Source: Stutzerimonas stutzeri
Lineage (GTDB): Bacteria > Pseudomonadota > Gammaproteobacteria > Pseudomonadales > Pseudomonadaceae
Length of the DNA stretch: 64,000 bases
NCBI RefSeq assembly: GCF_024448985.1
Contig: NZ_JAMOII010000002.1
Location: forward strand, 62,001-126,000
Direction: 5' to 3'
Part shown: positions 44,000 through 52,193 of the stretch, piece after piece
Layout of the letters: every line of letters starts with the position of its first letter
How positions within the stretch are numbered: the stretch's first letter is position 1
Translations under genes and position numbers: made by a program
The notes under the pieces: generated by a model
Told to the model about the DNA's origin: nothing
Databases searched by the model: none
The model's input: the letters and a program-made list of their open reading frames with translations, nothing else

Positions 44000-45328
44000 T
44001 CAGGCAGCTTTGCGGATCGCATCGGCGAGGCGTTCGATCATCGCGTCGATGTGTTCGCGCTCGACGATCAGCGCCGGTGACAGCGCGATGGTGTCTCCAC
44101 TGGCGCGGGCCAGCAGACCATCCTCGAAGCACTGACGGAACACCTCGTAGCCGCGCTTGCCAACGCCGTCGACATGGGTGGCGAACTGGATGCCGCCAAC
44201 CAGGCCCACGGTGCGAATATCGGTCACGTTCGGCAGGCCTTGTAGGCTGAACAGCGCGTCCTGCCAGTAGCCTTCTATCTCGATGGACTTCTGAAACAGA
44301 TTTTCCCGCTGATAGATCTCCAGAGTCGCCAGGGCCGCAGCGCAGGCGACCGGGTGGCCCGAATAGGTGTAGCCGTGGAAGAACTCGATGACGCTTTCCG
44401 GGCCCTGCATGAAAGCATCGTGGATCTGTTCGGAAACCAGCACCGCGCCCATCGGAATCGCGCCGTTGGTCAGGCCCTTGGCGCAGGTAATGATGTCCGG
44501 CGTGACGCCCCAGCGCTGGGCGGCGAAGGCCTCGCCGACGCGGCCGAAACCGGTGATCACCTCGTCGAAGATCAGCAGGATGCCGTGCCTGGCGGTGATT
44601 TCGCGCAGGCGCTGCAGATAGCCCACCGGCGGCAATATCACGCCCGCCGAGCCTGACATGGGTTCAACGATTACGGCGGCGATGTTTTCTGCGCCATGCA
44701 GGGCGACCAGCCGCTCCAGCTCATCGGCTTTCTCTGCGCCATGTTGCGGCAGGCCACGGCTGAACGCGTTGCGCTGCAGATCCAGTGTATGCGGCAGATG
44801 ATCGACGCCCGGTAGCAGCGAATTGCCGAACGCCTTGCGGTTGTTGCCCATGCCGCCGACCGAAATGCCGCCAAAGCCGACCCCGTGATAGGCCAGCTCA
44901 CGGCCGATCAACCGAGTGCGGCTGCCCTGACCGATAGCACGTTGATAGGCCAGGGCGACTTTCAATGCGGTGTCGGCCGACTCGGACCCGGAGTTGGTGA
45001 AGAACACCCGGTTCAGTCCCGTTGGACTGATTTGCGTCAGCCGTTCGGCCAACTCGAAGGGCAGCGGATGGCCCATCTGAAAAGTCGGCGCGAAATCCAT
45101 CTGGGCGATCTGCCGGCTCACCGCCTCGGTGATTTCCCGGCGCCCATGACCGGCATTACAGCACCAAAGCCCAGCCGTCCCATCGATCACCTGCCGACCG
45201 TCGCTGTCGGTGTAGTACATGCCTTCGGCGCGCTCCAGCAGGCGCGGGCTGCCCTTGAACTGACGGTTGGCGGTGAAAGGCATCCAGAAATGTTCGGCAG
45301 AGGCGGTGGGGTGCAGATCGTTAGCCAT
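44000..45328 (-). CDS. Class III pyridoxal-phosphate aminotransferase, polyamine/omega-amino acid type
   Basis: 442 residues from ATG at 45328 (GGAG site); a longer frame adds an unlikely leader. The start HPTASAEHFWMPFTANRQFK, the PLP-binding VIVEPMSGSAGVILPPVGYL, LLIFDEVITGFGRVGEAFAA and the Schiff-base Lys in ITCAKGLTNGAIPMGAVLVS are clear. It looks like the P. aeruginosa transaminase beside kauB/pauC that lies next to rpmG (from memory), which acts on putrescine, GABA or related amines with pyruvate. It is divergent from pauC with 200 bases between. Confidence 0.9.
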   Translation of the reverse strand: MANDLHPTASAEHFWMPFTANRQFKGSPRLLERAEGMYYTDSDGRQVIDGTAGLWCCNAGHGRREITEAVSRQIAQMDFAPTFQMGHPLPFELAERLTQISPTGLNRVFFTNSGSESADTALKVALAYQRAIGQGSRTRLIGRELAYHGVGFGGISVGGMGNNRKAFGNSLLPGVDHLPHTLDLQRNAFSRGLPQHGAEKADELERLVALHGAENIAAVIVEPMSGSAGVILPPVGYLQRLREITARHGILLIFDEVITGFGRVGEAFAAQRWGVTPDIITCAKGLTNGAIPMGAVLVSEQIHDAFMQGPESVIEFFHGYTYSGHPVACAAALATLEIYQRENLFQKSIEIEGYWQDALFSLQGLPNVTDIRTVGLVGGIQFATHVDGVGKRGYEVFRQCFEDGLLARASGDTIALSPALIVEREHIDAMIERLADAIRKAA

Positions 45329-45528
45329 GACTAGCTCCGGAAGGGCAGTTTTGACGACTATGCTGTAACGCGACGTCATTGCAGACGCACAGCGGCTTCG
45401 GCGAGTCTATGTTTAATAAATCGAACAAAACAAGGCAAAATCCGCGCCTGCGTAAAAAATATTGATAGGGCTGGCGCCGCTGGTTTAGGGTGCCTTTCTG
45501 ATTATTCGACTGTTACCGAGGACGCCCC

Positions 45529-47022
45529 ATGACCACCCTGACACTCGCCGATTGGCAACAGCGTGCCCGCGACCTGCGCATCGAAGGCCGCGCCTTCATT
45601 CAGGGCGAATACACCGCATCCAGTGCTGCCGCCAGTTTCGATTGCATCAGCCCGGTCGATGGGCGCGTGCTGACGCAAGTGGCGAGCTGCGACGAGGCCG
45701 ATGCCGACCGCGCCGTGCTCAGTGCGCGGATGGCTTTTGAATCGGGTGTCTGGTCGCGCCTGGCGCCGGCCAAGCGCAAGGCGGTGATGATCCGCTTCGC
45801 CGACTTGCTTGAAGCTAATGCCGAGGAGCTGGCATTGCTGGAAACCCTCGACATGGGCAAGCCGATCAGCGATGCGCTGGGTGTGGATATTCCGGGCGCG
45901 GCGCGGGCGCTGCGCTGGAGCGGCGAGGCGATCGACAAAATCTACGATGAAGTGGCGGCGACTCCGCACGACCAGCTAGGCCTGGTCACTCGCGAGCCAG
46001 TTGGCGTGGTAGCAGCCATCGTGCCGTGGAATTTCCCGCTGATGATGGCCTGCTGGAAGCTCGGCCCGGCGCTGTCTACCGGTAACTCGGTGGTGCTCAA
46101 GCCGTCCGAAAAATCGCCGCTCAGTGCTATCCGCGTGGCGCAACTGGCGATCGAGGCTGGCATTCCGGCCGGCGTGCTCAACGTGTTGCCGGGCTACGGC
46201 CATACCGTGGGCAAGGCGCTGGCGCTGCACATGGATGTCGATACGCTGGTGTTCACCGGCTCCACGCGGGTCGCCAAGCAATTGATGATCTACGCTGGCG
46301 AATCGAACATGAAGCGCGTCTGGCTGGAGGCCGGCGGCAAGAGCCCGAACATCGTCTTTGCCGACGCACCGGACCTGGCAGCGGCGGCGCGCTCGGCAGC
46401 GAGCGCCATCGCCTTCAACCAGGGCGAGGTCTGCACCGCCGGCTCGCGGCTACTGGTGGAAAGTTCAGTCAAGGAGCGCTTCCTGCCGATGGTGGTCGAG
46501 GCGCTCAAGGGCTGGCAGCCGGGCAACCCGCTGGACCCCGCGACCAATGTCGGCGCGCTGGTCGATACCCAGCAACTCGATACCGTGCTCGGCTACATCG
46601 AAGCCGGCCGCAACGACGGCGCGCAGGTGCTGATCGGCGGTCAACGAACTTTGGAAGACACCGGCGGGTTGTATGTCGAGCCGACCATCTTCGATGGCGT
46701 GAGCAACGCGATGAAGATCGCCCAGGAGGAAATCTTCGGTCCGGTGCTGTCGGTGATCACCTTCGATACGGCAGCCGAAGCTGTGACCATTGCCAACGAC
46801 ACTCCGTACGGTCTCGCCGCTGCGGTGTGGACTTCGGACTTGTCCAAGGCGCACCTGACCGCCAAGGCACTGCGGGCCGGCAGCGTCTGGGTCAACCAGT
46901 ACGATGGCGGCGACATGACCGCACCCTTTGGTGGCTTCAAGCAGTCGGGCAACGGTCGCGACAAGTCGCTGCATGCGTTCGACAAGTACACCGAATTGAA
47001 GGCGACCTGGATAAAGCTGTAA
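45529..47022 (+). CDS. pauC: Aldehyde dehydrogenase of polyamine catabolism
   Basis: 497 residues. It has the full aldehyde dehydrogenase pattern: IVPWNFPLMMACWKLGPALS, WLEAGGKSPNIVFADAPDLA and AIAFNQGEVCTAGSRLLVES with the catalytic Cys. The start WQQRARDLRIEGRAFIQGEY and the end GNGRDKSLHAFDKYTELKAT match PauC/KauB of P. aeruginosa. It oxidises 4-aminobutyraldehyde and similar amino-aldehydes made by the divergent aminotransferase. GAGGA site upstream. Confidence 0.93.
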   Translation: MTTLTLADWQQRARDLRIEGRAFIQGEYTASSAAASFDCISPVDGRVLTQVASCDEADADRAVLSARMAFESGVWSRLAPAKRKAVMIRFADLLEANAEELALLETLDMGKPISDALGVDIPGAARALRWSGEAIDKIYDEVAATPHDQLGLVTREPVGVVAAIVPWNFPLMMACWKLGPALSTGNSVVLKPSEKSPLSAIRVAQLAIEAGIPAGVLNVLPGYGHTVGKALALHMDVDTLVFTGSTRVAKQLMIYAGESNMKRVWLEAGGKSPNIVFADAPDLAAAARSAASAIAFNQGEVCTAGSRLLVESSVKERFLPMVVEALKGWQPGNPLDPATNVGALVDTQQLDTVLGYIEAGRNDGAQVLIGGQRTLEDTGGLYVEPTIFDGVSNAMKIAQEEIFGPVLSVITFDTAAEAVTIANDTPYGLAAAVWTSDLSKAHLTAKALRAGSVWVNQYDGGDMTAPFGGFKQSGNGRDKSLHAFDKYTELKATWIKL

Positions 47023-47038
47023 CAGCAGCGGCACGCTT

Positions 47039-47099
47039 CAGCTGCAAGTAGAAGCAAGAGCGGTGACGCCTAGGCGTTAGCCTGATTCGCTTGCAGCTG
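47039..47099. repeat. Inverted repeat between converging genes
   Basis: CAGCTGCAAG (47039-47048) and CTTGCAGCTG (47090-47099) are perfect 10-base inverted copies. They enclose a further small palindrome, GACGCCTAGGCGTTAG. The element lies between the ends of pauC and the hybrid kinase gene and could act as a terminator or be a REP-like remnant. Confidence 0.6.
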
Positions 47100-47156
47100 C
47101 AGCCAAGTGGACACTGCCGAGGCATTGATCTAGCTGACCTACGAGATGCCCTTGAT

Positions 47157-50027
47157 TCATGCATTGGCTTCGCCGGCATCCGGAGGCTGGCCAGATGGCC
47201 AGTGTTGAAGCATGTGCTGGATAAGGTTGGCCAACTCGTGGCCGTCGTGGCGCGATTTGATCAGCTGGCGCATGGCCAGGCGACTGTCATGCACGGGCGA
47301 GTCCAGCGCGGAAAAGATGATGACCGGCGGCGGTGGCACGGTCTGGGCCAACTGGTCGAAAAGCTCGCTGCCGTTACCATCGGGCAACATCAGGTCGATG
47401 ATCGCCAGGTCATAGCGTTGCGCAGTGATCCGCTCGCGGGCTTCGGCCAGGGTCGCTGCGCCCTGCAGGTCGATGTCCAGGGGTGCGATCTGTCGTGCCA
47501 GCAACACGCGCAGATCCTCGTCGTCTTCGACGTGCAGAACCCGCGGGCGAGTGCCGTTGGTGTCGAGGCAGGCGCGCACCACATCCATTACCCGTGACGG
47601 GTCGATCGGCTTGTGCAGCCAGTCGATCACGCCCACCGCGCCGCCGCGCAGCGCGCCGTCATCGTTGTCGCGTCGCTGGGGTTGCAGGCTGACGATGAGC
47701 ACCGGCAGATGACGATAGGCGCTCTGGCTGCGCAAATTGTGCAGGAAGGCAATGCTGTTCTCATCGTTCAGCGCAGGGCTCAAGGTCAGCGCCTGGATGC
47801 TGTATACGGCCAGCAGATCGCGGGCCTGGGCGGCGGTCTCGGCGATCAGAGTCGAGTAGCCATGTTGTTGCAGCGCATTGGCCAGCTTTTCGGCAGCGGC
47901 CGCATCGGGTTCGAGTATCAGGATACGCGCCGCGGACCGCTGCATATCGGTCGCCGGTAGCGGTTGCAGTACGGTAGGTGGGCTCGCGGGCGGTTCCGCC
48001 GACAACGGCAGTCGCAGCCAGAACCGCGTGCCCTGGCCCTCTTGCGAGTCGAAGCCGATGTGCCCGTGCATCTGCTGCACCAGCGAACGGGTGATCGCCA
48101 GCCCCAGCCCGGTGCCGCCGCGTTTGCGCGTATCGGAGGAATCGGCCTGGGCGAAACGCTCGAATATGCGTGAGCGGAAGTTTTCCGGAATGCCCTGGCC
48201 CTGATCCTGAATACCGATCTCCAGACTGTTGCCATCGCTGCGCAGGTCAACGCTGACTATGCCGCTGCGTGGCGAATGCTTGATGGCGTTAGACAGAAGA
48301 TTGGCCATGACCTGGGTGAATCTGTCCGGGTCGACGATCGCTTCGACTGGCCCGCCGTGGTCCGGTGTCACGAGCCGCAGCTCGACGCCATAGTCATCGC
48401 CGTATGGCGTGAGATCCAGCAGCGCCTGCTCTACCAGCGCTCGTACGTCGCAGCGGCTGAAGTGGAACGACAGGTGTCCGGCTTCGAGCTTTTCGATGTC
48501 GAGAATGTCGTTGATCAGGCGCACCAGGCGCTCGCTGTTTTTGTGGGCTATATCCAGCAGCGGCCGTGCGCCATCGCTGAATTCGCCGGCCACGCCGCCG
48601 ACCAGCATACCCAGCGCGCCGCGAATGGCAGTCAGCGGCGTGCGCAATTCATGGCTGACCGTGGAGATGAACTCCCCTTTCATTTGTTCTACACGTCGGC
48701 GCAGCGAAATATCGACCGCAACCGTGACGATATGGCAGGCGCCGTTGGACATCGTCATGGGCCGCTTGACCATCTGCAGCCAGCGCTCCTGGCCATGCAC
48801 GTCGGTGACGCTCACTTCGGCGATACGCAGCTCGCCGCTACCGCTCAACAGCTCGGTTTCGCCCTGCAACAGGGGTAGCAACAGCTGTGCGCCAGCGATT
48901 TCATCGGCTCGACGCTGCTCGATGGCTTCGGGCTGATAATCGAGCAGCGCGGAAAACGCGCGGTTGCAGAGCACGAAACGGCCATCTTCGTCGCGCACGA
49001 AAATCAGATTTTCGTTGGTATCGGCGACCCGGCGCATGTAGGTCTTCTGATCTTCGAGGGTGTCTCGGCTGCGCTGAAGTTCGGTGATGTCCCGCGCGAT
49101 GGCCAGGTGATCGCCGAGCCCAGTGGGCACCAGCCGTACCTCGAATATTCGTTGTTGTTCGATTTCGCACCACGTCGTATAGCGCAGCTTGCGGGTGTCG
49201 TCCGCCTGCGGCAGCAAGCCCGCCAGCAAAGGCCCGATTGCGCCAGGTGAGGGGCCACGATCAGCGTTCGGCTGGGACAGGGCCGACACCCGATGCTGGC
49301 TGTCGATGGCATAGAGGTTGTCCGGGATGGCTTGCAACAGAGCGCCCATACGCGCCTCGCCGGCTTGCGCCTTGACTGCCAGCGCTTGGCGCAGCCGTAG
49401 ATTGCGTTGGACCGACCACATGGCGGTAAGAAACAGGATGGCCACCAGCAAGCTGCCGATCAGTGCGAGTTGTCGATTGCGCTCGATGGTCTCGGCCACG
49501 GCGCGGTTGCCCGCAGCGAGGTGACGCCGCTCGTGTTGTTCCACCGCAGCGAGCAATACGCGGAGCTCGTCCATGACCTCTTTGCCCCCGGCGTGCGCAA
49601 GGTAGGCGGCGGCGGTTTGCAGATCGGTATCACGACGCGTCTGGATATCTGCGGCGGCGATCATTAGTTGAACGGCCGCTTTTTCGTCGAGCCGGTCGAA
49701 CCATGGCGGAGCGGGAAAAGTGTGCTCGCTGGCAAGCATCTGTAGCTTGCGGCGATGCTGCTCAAGTTGCACCAGACCGTGCTCGTAGGGCTCTAGATAG
49801 GCTGGCTCGCCGGTCAGGACGAAGCCACGTACACCGGTTTCGATGTCCTGCAGGGACGACAGTATCGCTTGGGTAGCTGTGATGATTTCCAGGCTGTGGT
49901 TGACCGACTGGTTGGTTTCAAGCATCGCTTCCTGACTACGCTTGCCTTGCCAGCCGAGCGCGACGAGCAGAAGGAAAGCGACTAGAAAAGCGAGTGAGTG
50001 CCAACTTGTCGCGGGCTTTGCAGGCAA
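47157..50027 (-). CDS. Hybrid sensor histidine kinase with CHASE3 sensor and two receiver domains
   Basis: 956 residues from a TTG start supported by an AAAGGAG site. Order: membrane segment (13-27), CHASE3-like periplasmic sensor (about 38-180), membrane segment (187-205), PAS (225-320), PAS (335-445), HisKA with His459 (STVSHELRTPLTAI), ATPase domain (NLLSNAIKHSP, GTGLGLAITRSLVQQM), receiver 1 (700-820) and receiver 2 (829-945). Receiver 1 has Ser750 where the phosphorylated Asp should be (ALTLSPALND); receiver 2 keeps Asp878 (AIIDLMLPDGNG). It is the last gene of a six-gene signalling cluster. Confidence 0.93.
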   Translation of the reverse strand: MPAKPATSWHSLAFLVAFLLLVALGWQGKRSQEAMLETNQSVNHSLEIITATQAILSSLQDIETGVRGFVLTGEPAYLEPYEHGLVQLEQHRRKLQMLASEHTFPAPPWFDRLDEKAAVQLMIAAADIQTRRDTDLQTAAAYLAHAGGKEVMDELRVLLAAVEQHERRHLAAGNRAVAETIERNRQLALIGSLLVAILFLTAMWSVQRNLRLRQALAVKAQAGEARMGALLQAIPDNLYAIDSQHRVSALSQPNADRGPSPGAIGPLLAGLLPQADDTRKLRYTTWCEIEQQRIFEVRLVPTGLGDHLAIARDITELQRSRDTLEDQKTYMRRVADTNENLIFVRDEDGRFVLCNRAFSALLDYQPEAIEQRRADEIAGAQLLLPLLQGETELLSGSGELRIAEVSVTDVHGQERWLQMVKRPMTMSNGACHIVTVAVDISLRRRVEQMKGEFISTVSHELRTPLTAIRGALGMLVGGVAGEFSDGARPLLDIAHKNSERLVRLINDILDIEKLEAGHLSFHFSRCDVRALVEQALLDLTPYGDDYGVELRLVTPDHGGPVEAIVDPDRFTQVMANLLSNAIKHSPRSGIVSVDLRSDGNSLEIGIQDQGQGIPENFRSRIFERFAQADSSDTRKRGGTGLGLAITRSLVQQMHGHIGFDSQEGQGTRFWLRLPLSAEPPASPPTVLQPLPATDMQRSAARILILEPDAAAAEKLANALQQHGYSTLIAETAAQARDLLAVYSIQALTLSPALNDENSIAFLHNLRSQSAYRHLPVLIVSLQPQRRDNDDGALRGGAVGVIDWLHKPIDPSRVMDVVRACLDTNGTRPRVLHVEDDEDLRVLLARQIAPLDIDLQGAATLAEARERITAQRYDLAIIDLMLPDGNGSELFDQLAQTVPPPPVIIFSALDSPVHDSRLAMRQLIKSRHDGHELANLIQHMLQHWPSGQPPDAGEANA

Positions 50028-50173
50028 AGCGGAGCTCCTTTGGCCGGTAACGGTTGAGGTGTCACGGCGGGTGGGTTCGCAGCATTCGCGTGAAGCTACC
50101 CAACCGCAGCTTCAGGCAGTGTAGTTGGAACCGAAAGCGGCGCAGCGGTTCGCTTTAACTGCCAATGAAGTGA

Positions 50174-51820
50174 TTACCGCGGCGGGGTGATCGCGATCTG
50201 GTTGCGGCCCTGGTGCTTGGCGGCATAGAGCGCCTGGTCAGCACGCTCCAACAAGGTGCTCGCGTTGGAGTGCCCATCGGTCGCGCTGATGCCGGCGCTG
50301 AGGGTGACGTTAAATGTCTGCCCGCCCGCGTGGAAGCGCAGCTCCGCGAAGCGCTGGCGGATCTCGTCGAAGATCTGCCATGCCTGCTCAGTGGTGCAAT
50401 TGGGCAGTACCGCTACGAACTCCTCACCGCCGTAGCGGCCGAGGCTGTCGATCCGGCGCAACCGCTGGTGCATCAGATTGGCCAGCGAGCGGATCACATT
50501 GTCTCCGGCGGCATGGCCGTACTGGTCGTTGACCTGCTTGAAATGGTCGAGGTCGAGCATCACTACGCTGGCGGGATTGCCGCTGCGCAGCGAGCGCTCC
50601 ACTTCCAAGGCGACATGCTCCTTGATGTCGGCGTGCTTGAGCAGCCCGGTCAGGCTGTCGCGTGAAAGCGCCGTGCTCAACGATCGCGCGCGCTGGGCAT
50701 GAGAGAACACGGCGGCGATCAGCGCGTTGTCGCTGATGGGTTTGGTGATGAAATCGTCGCCGGCCTTGAGCAAGGCCGCCATTTGCCGATTGACGTCGGT
50801 TTCGGCCGACAGATAGATGATGGTCACCCGTAGCCAATCGTCGTTCAGGCGGATGATCTGCGCCAGCTCCGGGCCGGAGAGCTCGGGCATGTTGACATCG
50901 AGCAATAGAATTTCCGGTTTGAACGTGCGCATGACCTCGAACAGCTCGCCAGGATCGGTCAGCGTCTGCACCAGCATTTGCGAGTTACGCAGAACGAGGC
51001 TGTAACGAGCGGCCAGATCGACGTCGTCGTCGATGATGAGCACGCGATAGGGCTCGCTCAGCTGCAGGTTGAGGCAATTTTCGAGACGATTCTCCAGTCG
51101 CGTAACGTCCACGGGGCGCGTGAAGTAGCCCTTCGCGCCCGCCCGTACGGCAGCCAGCTGGCTGTCGAAATCGTCGCGATGGTCGATCACCAGCAGCGGC
51201 AGCGGTGTTTCCAGGGTCTGCTGCAGCGCGCTCATCTGTTCGAGCTCGCCATCGTGCCGGCTGACGATGAGAGCGTCCGGCAACTGCCCGTTCATGGCCG
51301 TTTGCAACAAGGCTATCTCCTGAAACACCAGCACCTCGTAACCAAAGTTGCCAAGGGTCTGGCGCATCTCTTGACCCGCCGCAAAATCGCTTTCGAGCAA
51401 ATAGATGCGGTGAGCGGCTGGCGGTTTGTGCGCTTCATGCTGCTCAAGAGATGTGCTGGCCGAGTCGCTGAGCGGTGCATCGATGGCCAATTGGCGGACT
51501 GCCTGGACGAATTCGCCAAGCGACTGCGGGTCGGGGTCGATGGTTTGCAGCCAACTGTCAGCGCTTTGCTCCAGTAGCCGTGACCGCTGTCCTAGCGTGG
51601 CGAAACCGAAGGTGCCTGCGGTGCCAGCAAGGCGATGCAGGCGTTCATGGAGGTCGAGCAACCGCTGCCGGCGCTGCTCCGGCTCGTCCGCTCGCAACAG
51701 CTGCACGGCGAGGCGCTCGAGCTCCGCCAGCTCCTCGCTCAGGCGTTCGGCAAATTTCTCATTCAGGGCCTGCAGTTGGCTTTGCAGCGCTTCGCGAGCG
51801 CTGTCACTCATGTTCGGCAT
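50174..51820 (-). CDS. HPt-receiver-receiver-GGEEF diguanylate cyclase
   Basis: 548 residues, no membrane segment. Order: HPt-like domain with His62 (HRLAGTAGTFGFATL); receiver 1 (136-250) with Ser187 in the phospho-acceptor position (ALIVSRHDGE) and Arg for the usual Lys (FTRPVD); receiver 2 (258-375) with intact Asp308 (LLLDVNMPELSG) and Lys (ITKP); GGEEF domain (388-545) with active site at 464-468 and an inhibitory RxxD site (455-458). So it should make cyclic di-GMP under phosphorelay control. ATG at 51820 was chosen (AAGAAG site); ATG at 51811 is possible. It overlaps the receiver gene upstream by 17 bases. Confidence 0.92.
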   Translation of the reverse strand: MPNMSDSAREALQSQLQALNEKFAERLSEELAELERLAVQLLRADEPEQRRQRLLDLHERLHRLAGTAGTFGFATLGQRSRLLEQSADSWLQTIDPDPQSLGEFVQAVRQLAIDAPLSDSASTSLEQHEAHKPPAAHRIYLLESDFAAGQEMRQTLGNFGYEVLVFQEIALLQTAMNGQLPDALIVSRHDGELEQMSALQQTLETPLPLLVIDHRDDFDSQLAAVRAGAKGYFTRPVDVTRLENRLENCLNLQLSEPYRVLIIDDDVDLAARYSLVLRNSQMLVQTLTDPGELFEVMRTFKPEILLLDVNMPELSGPELAQIIRLNDDWLRVTIIYLSAETDVNRQMAALLKAGDDFITKPISDNALIAAVFSHAQRARSLSTALSRDSLTGLLKHADIKEHVALEVERSLRSGNPASVVMLDLDHFKQVNDQYGHAAGDNVIRSLANLMHQRLRRIDSLGRYGGEEFVAVLPNCTTEQAWQIFDEIRQRFAELRFHAGGQTFNVTLSAGISATDGHSNASTLLERADQALYAAKHQGRNQIAITPPR

Positions 51821-52193
51821 TCCATACTTCTTTTAGCTGTGCGGCCAGTTGAAGGGGATCGAAGGGCTTTCTTAGCAGCTTGCGCACGCCGAGTTGGCGC
51901 AGCTCGGCGGGGCTGGCGGGTTCATCCTGCTGTCCGGTCAGCAGCACAACCGGTGTGTGCTGCAGATCAATCAATGACGAGAGCTGGCGCAGCAGCTCCA
52001 GGCCGCCCATTTGCGGCAGCATCACGTCGAGCAGGATCATATCCGGCGCGAACAGCTGGGCGCGCGCCAGTGCTTCCTGTCCGGACGCGCAGCTGAGCAC
52101 CTCGAAGCCGCCGAGCTTCTCCAGGGAGATGCGGGTCACCACCTGTATGGATGGCACATCTTCGACGTGGAGAATCCGCTGCAAAGGCCTCAC
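51804..52193 (-). CDS. Single-domain response regulator
   Basis: 129 residues from GTG at 52193, which overlaps the kinase stop as GTGA; a TTG at 52220 is a weaker alternative. A complete receiver: acidic pair (ILHVEDVPSIQ), Asp56 (MILLDVMLPQMGG), Thr (VVLLTGQQDE) and Lys in LLRKPFDPLQLA. There is no output domain, so it acts as a phosphate shuttle or by protein contact. Translationally linked to both the GAF/PAS kinase upstream and the HPt-GGEEF protein downstream. Confidence 0.92.
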   Translation of the reverse strand: MRPLQRILHVEDVPSIQVVTRISLEKLGGFEVLSCASGQEALARAQLFAPDMILLDVMLPQMGGLELLRQLSSLIDLQHTPVVLLTGQQDEPASPAELRQLGVRKLLRKPFDPLQLAAQLKEVWNAEHE

